Below are positions 1-7,583 of a DNA stretch of 16,678 nt, in pieces; within the stretch, counting starts at the first letter, position 1; each line of letters opens with the position of its first letter. Source of the stretch: Candidatus Omnitrophota bacterium. Its GTDB lineage: Bacteria > Omnitrophota > Gorgyraeia > JABMRN01. Under the pieces are notes generated by a model, which worked only from the letters and a program-made list of their open reading frames with translations, was not told where the DNA came from and made no database searches. Where the stretch lies: the NCBI GenBank assembly GCA_013202515.1, contig JABMRN010000204.1, forward strand, positions 1-16,678, given 5' to 3'. A program made the position numbers and the translations under genes.

Positions 1-257
1 ATCTGCAGTATAAACTCTCGCTTCCATTTTCCTGTTTTGTGATGATTCTTGTAGCAGCACCCTTTACCCTTGTAACCTCAAGGGGCAAAGCACTTCTTGG
101 AATGGCTAAAGGTATTCTTATGGGCCTGACCTATATTCCCATAGTTGCGGTGGGCTTGGCGTTGGGAAAAGGTGGGTTTTTGCCGCCAGTAATTAGCGCC
201 TGGTCAGCAAATATCATCCTAGGCGGCATCGGGATCTATCTCTCCCGCAAACATTAA
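1..257 (+). CDS. LptF/LptG family permease, C-terminal end (partial)
   Basis: Only the last 84 or so residues are in the window; the first complete codon is at position 3 and the gene begins upstream. The visible part is the C-terminal membrane block of the LptF/LptG (YjgP/YjgQ) family. It reads KLSLPFSCFVMILVAAPF, then a short basic turn (TSRGK), a second hydrophobic helix, the family-typical GKGGFLPP turn and a last helix ending SRKH. LptF and LptG are the inner-membrane subunits of the LptBFG ABC transporter, which extracts lipopolysaccharide for export to the outer membrane, so this implies a Gram-negative envelope. I cannot tell LptF from LptG from this end. It is the only + strand gene and converges on the aldolase gene, sharing TTAA at 254-257 so that the two stop codons overlap. 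Confidence 0.82.
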   Translation, partial: LQYKLSLPFSCFVMILVAAPFTLVTSRGKALLGMAKGILMGLTYIPIVAVGLALGKGGFLPPVISAWSANIILGGIGIYLSRKH

Positions 258-1570
258 TCATCCCCTTCACCATCAAGGTGAACCCCAACATGCTCTTCTT
301 TTAATTGTATTTTTACTGGTTTTTTAGGGGCGTATTTTAATATTGAATCTTTTGTGCCAGCAATGTTTAGCTTATTAAATAAAAATTCGAATTTAGCTCC
401 AACCTCATCGGTCAGATGTTCCTTAACATCATCGGGTAACTCTAAAATATCTTTTTTGAAGGCTCCCAGCGCCTTTTTTCTTGTTTTATACAAAAATTGT
501 TTCTCTGTCTGGCCTTCTTTTCTTTCGGATGCAGCATTTTTCTTAAGCCATCCATAAATCTTCTCCCGCAGTGCTTCGGGAAAAGCCTTGCTCTCATATA
601 CTATATTCTGAAACTGTGTAGCAAGGTGAACCTCCGCCGCCTCCATCTCCGGAAATTTACCAAACGCCTCATCCGGAAGGGTCGAGGCACCGTGTTGGAC
701 AGCACCGGCCATGCCGAATTCTTCTCTTGCAAGCTTCGAGAGGTTCTTAAGGGTATCGAAATCCAATTTTACCTTTGCAACCTTTCCATCAGGCAGTACA
801 ACACCTCCGTGAGAGGTGCCTGTCTGGATACTTATCTTGCTTATGCCTATCTTTGACTGCCCTACTTCCTTCTTGTAGCCTTCCATGAACGCACGCAGTT
901 CCTCCGGAGTAGAATTCTTACCGCCCACTTCCCCTATTTCTCCGCCGACAGAAACTTCTATTCCAGCCGGCTGTATCTGGCGGATATAGTTGGTCATCTC
1001 GGCACACATCTTATAATTAAGCTCCTGTTGCTCTATTGTTTTTGTGCGGGAGAGGTCGACCAATGTGGAAGAATCGATATCGATATTATAAAATCCCGAA
1101 TTTATCGAATCAAGAATAATCGCCTTTATACCCTCTTCTTCTTTCTTGGGGTTTTCGCTGAATTTTTTATGGTTAAACTGAAAATGATCTCCCTGAATAA
1201 ATACAGGTCCCGAATAACCTTCCTTAACTGCAGCAGCCAAGCACATGGAAGTGTACTCTATCGGCGGCTGGTCAGTGTAACCCATTTCTGATTTTGCAAC
1301 TTCAAAGATGAAGGCCCCCGCGTTTATCTTCTTAGCTGCCCTAAAAATGGCAGAGGCAAGATAAAACGTCATGGTCCTTAAATTTATGGCCGGAACCGTA
1401 AAACCTCCGAATGCTCCCTTGCCCCTAGCCATGTAGAAATCATTAATACTGTAAGGATAAATACCGGATTCATATGCTATCTGGAATATATCTTTTGCAA
1501 TTTTTCTTTTTTCTTCGATTTTTTTTGTAAGTGCCAGTTCCAGCGCTTTCCTCTCTATGCTATTAGCCAT
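254..1570 (-). CDS. fba: Class II fructose-bisphosphate aldolase-like protein, long form
   Basis: This 438-residue protein has the landmarks of zinc-dependent class II aldolases: GDH at 127-129 (catalytic Asp then zinc His), the EIGEVGG block at 211-217 (zinc Glu), the phosphate-binding TGTSHGG at 250-256 and QHGAS at 292-296. The expected reaction is cleavage or condensation of fructose 1,6-bisphosphate with dihydroxyacetone phosphate and glyceraldehyde 3-phosphate. It is clearly longer than the usual 285-360 residues. It has about 50 extra N-terminal residues and a C-terminal extension from about 300, lysine-rich and helical-looking, with no domain I recognise. A different bisphosphate sugar (such as tagatose) or a bifunctional role is possible. 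The start ATG at 1570 follows AAGGAG by 11 bases. It lies 16 bases after pfkA, and this pairing with phosphofructokinase supports a glycolytic role. Confidence 0.8.
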   Translation of the reverse strand: MANSIERKALELALTKKIEEKRKIAKDIFQIAYESGIYPYSINDFYMARGKGAFGGFTVPAINLRTMTFYLASAIFRAAKKINAGAFIFEVAKSEMGYTDQPPIEYTSMCLAAAVKEGYSGPVFIQGDHFQFNHKKFSENPKKEEEGIKAIILDSINSGFYNIDIDSSTLVDLSRTKTIEQQELNYKMCAEMTNYIRQIQPAGIEVSVGGEIGEVGGKNSTPEELRAFMEGYKKEVGQSKIGISKISIQTGTSHGGVVLPDGKVAKVKLDFDTLKNLSKLAREEFGMAGAVQHGASTLPDEAFGKFPEMEAAEVHLATQFQNIVYESKAFPEALREKIYGWLKKNAASERKEGQTEKQFLYKTRKKALGAFKKDILELPDDVKEHLTDEVGAKFEFLFNKLNIAGTKDSILKYAPKKPVKIQLKEEHVGVHLDGEGDD

Positions 1571-1586
1571 TCTTAGCTTTTCTCCT

Positions 1587-2582
1587 TTAGATCGCGAGCA
1601 CCTTCGTCAGCTCGTATAACTTCTTTTCCATGTTCAACTTATCTTTAGTTCTTTTACATGCATGGTCAAATGTTACGAGCCGTACACTATGGCTTTCAAT
1701 GCCTACCATCTTGTCGCTCTCGCCTTTTAAAACCGCCTCTATGGCATGGGCCCCCATGCGCGAAGCCAGAATTCTGTCATAGGCATCGGGTGAACCACCG
1801 CGCTGAACATATCCCAATACAACTGATCTTGCCATATAACCTGTATTTTTGGAGATTAGATCGGATATTTCCGATGCCTTCGCTACACCTTCGGAAACAA
1901 TCACAATCCAACTAACCTTTCCTTTTTCCCTGCCTTTTCTTATATCGTCATACATATCCTCTATCTTATATCTGCTTGAGGGGAAAAGAACATCCTCCGC
2001 TCCGCCGGCCAGCCCTACGCTTATCGCAATAAAAGGCTCCACGCGGCCCATGACCTCAACTACATAGATCCGCTCCATGCTTGAAACCGTATCCCTGATT
2101 TTATCTATAGCGCTTAGGGCTGTATTTACCGCGGTTGAGGCTCCGATTGTATAATCGGTACCTGCAACATCATTATCTATTGTGCCGGGAATGCCGATAA
2201 CTTGGATATTCTTATGTTCTATAGAAAATTTATGCGCCCCCTTAAAGGAACCGTTTCCTCCTATTACTACGAGGCTGTCGATGGCGTATCTTTTTAAAGA
2301 GCTATAGGCCTTTCCCCTTCCGCTTTTCTTCATGAATCTTTCAGAACGTGCGGTCTTTAACATGGTGCCACCCTTTGACAAAATATTGCTCACACTCCGT
2401 GCGTTCATCTTGATGAAATCACCATCGATGAGCCCTTCATAGCCGTATCTAACGCCAAAAACCTCTAGATCATTATATATGGCACATCTCACCACGCTTC
2501 TTATCGCGGCATTCATGCCAGGGGCGTCTCCACCGCTAGTAAGTACAGCAACTTTTTTAGGCTTTTTAGTTTTCTTCTTCAT
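1587..2582 (-). CDS. pfkA: 6-phosphofructokinase (PfkA family)
   Basis: From the ATG at 2582 the protein is 331 residues, close to the usual 320. It phosphorylates fructose 6-phosphate in the committed step of glycolysis. Visible blocks are VAVLTSGGDAPGMNAAIR (11-28), the nucleotide/metal loop VIGGNGSFKGA (106-116), catalytic PGTIDND (132-138), EVMGR (176-180) and LGYVQRGGSPDAYDR (256-270). The Gly after GGN (Gly111) is the residue that marks ATP rather than pyrophosphate as phosphoryl donor. The preceding Asp, which positions magnesium in the E. coli enzyme, is Asn110 here. Mg-binding and catalytic residues elsewhere (Asp136, Asp138) are intact. An upstream in-frame start at 2615 would lie inside the end of ahcY. 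I prefer 2582 because AGGGG lies 8 bases before it and the conserved fold begins 10 residues later. It is followed closely by the aldolase gene. Confidence 0.92.
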   Translation of the reverse strand: MKKKTKKPKKVAVLTSGGDAPGMNAAIRSVVRCAIYNDLEVFGVRYGYEGLIDGDFIKMNARSVSNILSKGGTMLKTARSERFMKKSGRGKAYSSLKRYAIDSLVVIGGNGSFKGAHKFSIEHKNIQVIGIPGTIDNDVAGTDYTIGASTAVNTALSAIDKIRDTVSSMERIYVVEVMGRVEPFIAISVGLAGGAEDVLFPSSRYKIEDMYDDIRKGREKGKVSWIVIVSEGVAKASEISDLISKNTGYMARSVVLGYVQRGGSPDAYDRILASRMGAHAIEAVLKGESDKMVGIESHSVRLVTFDHACKRTKDKLNMEKKLYELTKVLAI

Positions 2583-2596
2583 AGCGCTATCCCCTA

Positions 2597-2917
2597 TTAA
2601 GTTCCGAGCTGCCAACTTGCCAGGTAAATCTTCTGCTCCTCAGTTAAAGTATCAAATTTTATTCCGAGGGCTTTTAATTTTAAACGTGCAATTTCACTAT
2701 CTATTTCATCAGGTAGCTTGTAAACCTTACTACCTAGTGTTGCGGAATGCTTAACGAGATATTCGGCTGAAAGTGCCTGGTTTGCAAAACTCATATCCAT
2801 GACGCTCGCCGGATGGCCTTCAGCTGAAACCAGATTTATGAGCCGGCCTTCACCCAAAAGATTAATTCTTTTTCCGTTCTTTAAAGTATATTCCTCAACA
2901 AACTCTCTTACTCTTCT
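2597..2917 (-). pseudogene. ahcY: Adenosylhomocysteinase, C-terminal part after a frameshift
   Basis: This frame carries the rest of the adenosylhomocysteinase begun at 3852, displaced by one base. Read from the A-run at 2917-2922 it gives RRVREFVEEYTLKNGKRI, then LLGEGRLINL, the family block EGHPASVMDMSFANQALSAE and the end YLASWQLGT. The first usable start codon in this frame (TTG at 2857) is deep inside the conserved domain, so it is not an independent gene. The protein ends at SWQLGT and has no PYKPDHYRY tail, the segment that reaches into the neighbouring subunit's NAD site in the longer bacterial/eukaryotic enzymes. This short end matches the archaeal/Thermotoga type. If one A were added to the run, the joined protein would be 418 residues, a normal length. 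The stop at 2597-2599 is 14 bases before the pfkA start. Confidence 0.88.
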
Positions 2918-3852
2918 TTTTTACGAGAAAGATTTGTTAAAGCCGGTATATCAATTTCGACGTTAAAATGACCGGAATTTGCAACGATAGCACCATCTTT
3001 CATTAGCAGGAAATGCTCTTTTCTTAGAACCTTCGTATCGCCAGTAACAGTTACAAAAACATCGCCATACTTACATGCTCTGCTTATAGTAGTAACCCTG
3101 TAACCGTCCATTACAGCCTCAAGCGCCCTCAAAGGATCAACTTCACACACCGTGACGTTTGCGCCTAAACCCTTGGCCCTCATCGCTACGCCACGGCCAC
3201 ACCAGCCATATCCGCATACGATAAAATTGCTTCCACACATAAGAATATTTGTTGCCCTCAAAATGCCGTCCATGGTTGACTGGCCTGTTCCGTATCTATT
3301 GTCAAAAAGGTGCTTAGTATTGGCGTCATTAACCGCCATGATGGGAAAAAGAAGCGCTTTGTTTTTCTCAAGACTCTTCAAGCGTATTATTCCTGTTGTT
3401 GTTTCCTCGGTACCGCCCAGGATATTACCAACGAGATTACGCCTTTTTGAATGTACAGTTGAGACAAGGTCTGCACCATCGTCCATCGTTATATTAGGCT
3501 CTACATCCAAGCATTTATTCATATGCGCGTAATAAGTTTTTCTATCTTCTCCCTTAATCGAAAAGACGGGAATCTTATAATCCTTGACCAAGGTTGCAGC
3601 CACATCGTCCTGTGTGCTTAAGGGGTTAGATGCACAGAGATATACCTCAGCACCGCCTACCTTAAGAGTCTCGGCAAGGTTAGCCGTTTCGGTCGTTACA
3701 TGTAAACACGCCGCTATTTTTACATTTTTTAGCGGTTTTTCTTTTGCAAACCTCTTGCGTATAAGGGATAAAACTGGCATGTACTCATTGGCCCATTCGA
3801 CCCTTAGCTTGCCTTTCTTCGCTAATTTAATATCCTTAATATGGTAATTCAT
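2908..3852 (-). CDS. ahcY: Adenosylhomocysteinase, N-terminal part (frame ends early)
   Basis: S-adenosylhomocysteine hydrolase splits S-adenosylhomocysteine into adenosine and homocysteine and relieves product inhibition of methyltransferases. The first 311 residues are fully recognisable: LHVTTETANLAETL (50-63), CASNPLSTQDDVAA (73-86), DDGADLV (124-130), GGTEETTTG (146-154), the catalytic Lys180/Asp184 region NDANTKHLFDNRYGTGQS, and the NAD fold GYGWCGRG (214-221). The YGTGQS variant is typical of the archaeal/Thermotoga subgroup. After GHFNVEID the frame reads six A residues at 2917-2922, then GAAGAG and a TAA stop at 2908-2910. The expected continuation lies in the frame one base back, down to 2597, so the gene is split by a single-base shift. 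The start is well supported by GAAAGGAGA just upstream. It sits directly after metK, giving two consecutive methyl-cycle steps. Confidence 0.93.
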   Translation of the reverse strand: MNYHIKDIKLAKKGKLRVEWANEYMPVLSLIRKRFAKEKPLKNVKIAACLHVTTETANLAETLKVGGAEVYLCASNPLSTQDDVAATLVKDYKIPVFSIKGEDRKTYYAHMNKCLDVEPNITMDDGADLVSTVHSKRRNLVGNILGGTEETTTGIIRLKSLEKNKALLFPIMAVNDANTKHLFDNRYGTGQSTMDGILRATNILMCGSNFIVCGYGWCGRGVAMRAKGLGANVTVCEVDPLRALEAVMDGYRVTTISRACKYGDVFVTVTGDTKVLRKEHFLLMKDGAIVANSGHFNVEIDIPALTNLSRKKEE

Positions 3853-3905
3853 TTTTCTCCTTTCATAAAGTGAAACTGCTACACATCTACATTTTTAAGT
3901 TCAGA

Positions 3906-5048
3906 TTATGAACGCTTCTTTAAAATATGTGCTTTATCGATCTCCTCCCAAGGAAATCCCTCTTCTTCTCTTCCGAAATGTCCGTAGCTTGCTGTCTTCT
4001 GATAAATGGGTCTCCTTAAGTTTAGATGTTCAATAATTCCCTGTGGTGTCAGATCAAAATTTTCTCTTACCAGCTTAATGATTTTTTCTTCGCTTACCTT
4101 TCCTGTTCCGAAGGCATTAATCATTATACTGACAGGCTCCGCCACCCCTATTGCATAGGCAAGCTGAATCTCACATTTCTTAGTTAAGCCTGATGCCACT
4201 ATGTTCTTGGCTACATAGCGTGCCATATAGGAAGCTGACCTATCAACCTTTGTCGGATCCTTGCCGCTAAAGCAACCACCGCCGTGGCTTCCTACACCAC
4301 CGTAGGTATCCACGATGATCTTTCTTCCGGTTACACCTGTATCGGCCATAGGCCCGCCAACAGCAAATTTACCTGTGGGGTTAATGTATATCTTGGTAAA
4401 TTTTCCCGTAAGGCTTTTCGGCACTATTTTATCGATTACCAACTTCTTCATATCGTGCCTAATATCTTTTAGCTTTGCCTTTGGACAGTGGTGAGCACTT
4501 ACCACAATCGCCGTAACCTTTTCGGGTTTACCGTTATTATATTGAACCGTTACCTGGCTTTTACCGTCTGGACGAAGATAATCTACGAGCTCTTCTCTTC
4601 TCACAAATGCGAGCCGCTTGGTTAGCTTGTGTGCCAGCGAAATCGGAAGCGGCATAAGCTCTCTTGTTTCATCTGTAGCATAACCAAACATCATTCCTTG
4701 GTCTCCGGCACCTCCCGTATTCACACCCATTGCTATATCAGGAGATTGTTTTTGAATAGAAGTTATCACTCCGCAGGTTTGATAATCAAAGCCGTAAGCA
4801 GGGTCATCATATCCAATGTCCTTTATTACCTGACGAACAATACCCGGTATATCTACGTATGTTGAGGTGGTGATCTCTCCTGCTACCATCGCAAGACCGG
4901 TTGTCACCATGGCTTCGCAAGCAACCCTTCCCATGGGATCTGTTTTGTAAATAGCGTCTACTATACCATCCGAAATCTGATCACATACTTTATCCGGATG
5001 CCCCTCTGTCACACTCTCAGAAGTTAATAAATACTTGTGCTTACTCAT
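3906..5048 (-). CDS. metK: S-adenosylmethionine synthetase
   Basis: MetK makes S-adenosylmethionine from ATP and methionine, releasing phosphate and pyrophosphate; it is a cytosolic tetramer. The 380-residue length is normal. Diagnostic motifs are SESVTEGHPDKVCDQISD (10-27, His17 and Lys20 in the active site), the ATP-binding GAGDQGMMFGYATDET (113-128), and the P-loop-like GGGCFSGKDPTKVDRS (256-271). Cys replaces the usual Ala in that last loop. The ATG at 5048 overlaps the TGA of the upstream nucleotidyltransferase gene in an ATGA quartet, and the GAAAGGGGAAAAGGA before it gives a strong ribosome site, so translation is probably coupled. There is no room for a SAM riboswitch directly upstream. 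The next gene is ahcY, 53 bases on, so SAM production and SAH removal are made from one transcript. Confidence 0.97.
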   Translation of the reverse strand: MSKHKYLLTSESVTEGHPDKVCDQISDGIVDAIYKTDPMGRVACEAMVTTGLAMVAGEITTSTYVDIPGIVRQVIKDIGYDDPAYGFDYQTCGVITSIQKQSPDIAMGVNTGGAGDQGMMFGYATDETRELMPLPISLAHKLTKRLAFVRREELVDYLRPDGKSQVTVQYNNGKPEKVTAIVVSAHHCPKAKLKDIRHDMKKLVIDKIVPKSLTGKFTKIYINPTGKFAVGGPMADTGVTGRKIIVDTYGGVGSHGGGCFSGKDPTKVDRSASYMARYVAKNIVASGLTKKCEIQLAYAIGVAEPVSIMINAFGTGKVSEEKIIKLVRENFDLTPQGIIEHLNLRRPIYQKTASYGHFGREEEGFPWEEIDKAHILKKRS

Positions 5049-5806
5049 TCCTTTTCCCCTTTCTCTTTCATACGATACTCATCATCTGCCTTTTTAAGCG
5101 ACCCCCTGTCGCCTATGTCGTACCACTTCTCTTTAAATACAAAACCATAAACCGGCTCTTTTGTCTTGAGCCATTTTATAAAATTTCCCGGTGCATCTTT
5201 TGTAAGGTCACTCTTCATATAGAGGTCTATAAGTTTTAATTTCTCTTTCGGATAGAAATACACGGCCGTTGCCGCAAGTGTGCTTTTTGGATCTTTCGGT
5301 TTTTCCTCAAAATCAACAATCTCAGCACCGTCCTTCTTAACAACGGCTATACCGTAAAGCCTGGCTTTCTCTATACTTTTCACATCATAAAGGGCAAGCG
5401 TTGCACTAGGTTCTTTCGACTTAGCAAAATCCACAAAATCCCTTAGTCTAAATTCAAATAGGTTGTCGCTTCCAAGAACCAAAAGGTCTTCATCAACGCT
5501 GGCTTTTTTTAACGCAAAATTGATATCGCCTATAGCGCCCAACCTATCTTCGTTGGATACAGTTCCGTCATTTAAAACCTGAATCTTCTTTTCTAGATTC
5601 TTAACCTTAACCCAATCTTGAAAAGCTCCGAAGAATTTCGCATTCGTGACAATATAAACACCGTCACATTCCTTAATGGAGAAAACACTCTCTAGGACAC
5701 GCTCTAATATCGCCTTACCACCTACCTCGAGAAGCGCCTTGGGTTTGTTTAAAGTAAGCGGATAAAGCCGTGTTCCGTATCCTGCGCCCAGTATTAAAGC
5801 TTTCAT
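5045..5806 (-). CDS. Sugar-phosphate nucleotidyltransferase
   Basis: This 253-residue protein is a single nucleotidyltransferase domain of the RmlA/GlmU-N/MurU type. It should join a sugar 1-phosphate to an NTP, releasing pyrophosphate, to make an activated sugar. Motifs are the N-terminal GAGYGTRLYPLT loop (7-18) with PKALLEVGG following (22-30, lysine contacting phosphate), LGSDN (111-115, metal-binding Asp), FEEKP (166-170) and WYDIGDRGSL (228-237). It lacks the left-handed beta-helix acyltransferase domain of GlmU or GlgC, so it is a stand-alone enzyme. The sugar and nucleotide cannot be read from sequence; glucose, mannose or N-acetylmuramate 1-phosphate are all possible. GAGGTGAG precedes the ATG at 5806. 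It begins 22 bases after ptsI and overlaps metK by 4 bases. Confidence 0.85.
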   Translation of the reverse strand: MKALILGAGYGTRLYPLTLNKPKALLEVGGKAILERVLESVFSIKECDGVYIVTNAKFFGAFQDWVKVKNLEKKIQVLNDGTVSNEDRLGAIGDINFALKKASVDEDLLVLGSDNLFEFRLRDFVDFAKSKEPSATLALYDVKSIEKARLYGIAVVKKDGAEIVDFEEKPKDPKSTLAATAVYFYPKEKLKLIDLYMKSDLTKDAPGNFIKWLKTKEPVYGFVFKEKWYDIGDRGSLKKADDEYRMKEKGEKE

Positions 5807-5828
5807 CTCACCTCGGATAACTCACAAC

Positions 5829-7583
5829 TCATAGATTCATAGCGATATCAGGCGCTATTTCCTTTAGCTTATGACTTGCCAATTTCTCAATTTCAATACT
5901 TGTGGAAAGGCGTAACGCTTTATCAGCAAGTGTTCTCGCATCCTTGTATGAAACAGCCCTTATTAAACGTTTTATTTCAAACATGTTAACGGGGGAAGTG
6001 CTAAACTCATCCAAACCAAGTCCAAGCAAAATCATAGTCATCAAGGGATCCCCTGCCATCTCTCCGCACATACCTACCCAAATATTTTTGGCATGGCCAT
6101 TATCGATAACTGTTTTTATAAGTCGCAATACTCCCGGATGAGCAGGTTCATAGAGATATGCTATCTTTTCATTAACCCTGTCAACTGCTAGAGCATATTG
6201 TATAAGGTCATTTGTACCTATACTGAAAAAATCAACCTCATTGGCAAGAACGTCACTCGTTAAGGCAGCTGAAGGCACTTCAATCATCGCCCCTACCTCT
6301 ATATCCTCATCAAATTTGACTGATTTTTTTCTCAGCTCTTTCTTTACCTCTTCAAGAATCGCATTTGCCTTCCTTAATTCACCGATACCCGAAATCATCG
6401 GATACATGATTTTAAGATTCTTGGGGACAGAGGCCCTTAAAATAGCTCGAAGCTGGGCCTTGAATATATCGGGTCTGGCAAGACAAAATCTTATGGCGCG
6501 CCATCCCATAAACGGGTTCATTTCCCTTGGGATTGCAAGGTTGGAAACGAATTTATCCCCGCCTAAATCCAGCGTCCTCAATATCACATGTTTGGGATAA
6601 ACCTTCTCAGCTACCGACTTATATGCCATGAAATGCTCTTCTTCCGTAGGCAAATCCTTCCTATTCATATAGAAATATTCTGTCCTGTAAAGTCCTATTC
6701 CATCGGCGCCGTGTGCCAATACGCTTGAGACATCCTCTTGAAGTTCTATATTGGCAGAGAGGATTATTTTTCTCTTATCGAGGGTTTCGCAGGGAAGTGT
6801 TTTAAGGGCGGTGAGGTCTTTTTCGAAAGCCGTAAAACGTTTCTTGTCGACCTTGTATTTTTTTATTGTCTTTTCGGTAGGATTTATTATGACTTTCCCG
6901 TGTCCGCCATCTACTATGATTAGATCACCGTTTTTCACTTTGCTTGTAACTCCCTCAAGCCCTACACAGGCCGGTATTTCAAGAGACTTGGCCATTATTG
7001 CTGTATGCGAGGTTCTTCCTCCTATGTCAGTAGCAAAGGCTATAACATTGCCCCTGTGCATCATAGCGGTTTCAGAAGGCGAAAGGTCGTAAGCTATTAC
7101 GACAACCTTATCTTTGATGTTTTCTAGCGTATCTTTTTGGGTTCCTAGAAGGTTTCTTAATACCCTCTTTCCTACATCATTAATATCGCTTACTCTCTCT
7201 TTAAGGTAATCATCATTTGTGCTTGAAAGAGCCCTTATATATTTCGTCATGACTTCTAAAAAGACAAACTCTACACCTAGCAATTCATTCTTTATTCTTG
7301 ATACGACTTCGTTTATCAGGATCGGATCTTCTATTACCAAAAGATGTGCGCTGAATATCTCGCCGTGTTCTGAACCCATTTCCTTGGATATCTTATTTTT
7401 TATTACTAAAAGCTCCCGCCGGGTTTGCGCAAGAGAGCTATTGAATCTTAGCACTTCCTTTTCTATGTCCTTCTCCTTGATTTTACGCTTGGGAATTATA
7501 AATTCCTCACTGTCTACTAGATACGCCCTTCCCGTCGCTATGCCGGGAGCAGCTGGAATGCCCTTTAGTATAATTTCTTTCAT
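5829..7583 (-). CDS. ptsI: Phosphoenolpyruvate-protein phosphotransferase (PTS enzyme I)
   Basis: Enzyme I takes phosphate from phosphoenolpyruvate onto a histidine and passes it to HPr, starting the PTS phosphorelay in the cytosol. At 584 residues it is the standard length. The N-terminal GIPAAPGIATGRA (8-20) opens the family. The phospho-histidine is His193 in GGRTSHTAIMAKS. The PEP-binding barrel shows LYRTEYFYM (298-306), LRTLDLGGDK (335-344), IGTNDLIQY (455-463) and the proton-donor Cys506 in GMCGEMAGDP. There is no N-terminal GAF domain, so it is not the PtsP form of enzyme I-Ntr. The ATG at 7583 overlaps the hpr stop (ATGA), with AAAGGA just upstream inside the end of hpr. No EIIB or EIIC gene is in the window; the only EIIA is the PtsN-like protein at 11184-11654. 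Confidence 0.97.
   Translation of the reverse strand: MKEIILKGIPAAPGIATGRAYLVDSEEFIIPKRKIKEKDIEKEVLRFNSSLAQTRRELLVIKNKISKEMGSEHGEIFSAHLLVIEDPILINEVVSRIKNELLGVEFVFLEVMTKYIRALSSTNDDYLKERVSDINDVGKRVLRNLLGTQKDTLENIKDKVVVIAYDLSPSETAMMHRGNVIAFATDIGGRTSHTAIMAKSLEIPACVGLEGVTSKVKNGDLIIVDGGHGKVIINPTEKTIKKYKVDKKRFTAFEKDLTALKTLPCETLDKRKIILSANIELQEDVSSVLAHGADGIGLYRTEYFYMNRKDLPTEEEHFMAYKSVAEKVYPKHVILRTLDLGGDKFVSNLAIPREMNPFMGWRAIRFCLARPDIFKAQLRAILRASVPKNLKIMYPMISGIGELRKANAILEEVKKELRKKSVKFDEDIEVGAMIEVPSAALTSDVLANEVDFFSIGTNDLIQYALAVDRVNEKIAYLYEPAHPGVLRLIKTVIDNGHAKNIWVGMCGEMAGDPLMTMILLGLGLDEFSTSPVNMFEIKRLIRAVSYKDARTLADKALRLSTSIEIEKLASHKLKEIAPDIAMNL

Noticed and set aside
497..856. A 119-codon + strand open frame inside the aldolase gene
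   Set aside because: It is antisense to conserved aldolase codons, has no recognisable motif and no ribosome site. The same holds for the other antisense frames across the window, such as 6241-6600 and 7219-7605.
2908..2922. Programmed -1 ribosomal frameshift as the established explanation for ahcY
   Set aside because: The A-AAA-AAG heptamer is out of phase with the reading frame; the in-phase sequence is T-AAA-AAA. I saw no clear downstream stem, so a sequence error or mutation is more likely.
3853..3905. A SAM or SAH riboswitch near metK and ahcY
   Set aside because: metK overlaps the gene before it, and the metK-ahcY gap of 53 bases is too short and lacks riboswitch-like pairing.
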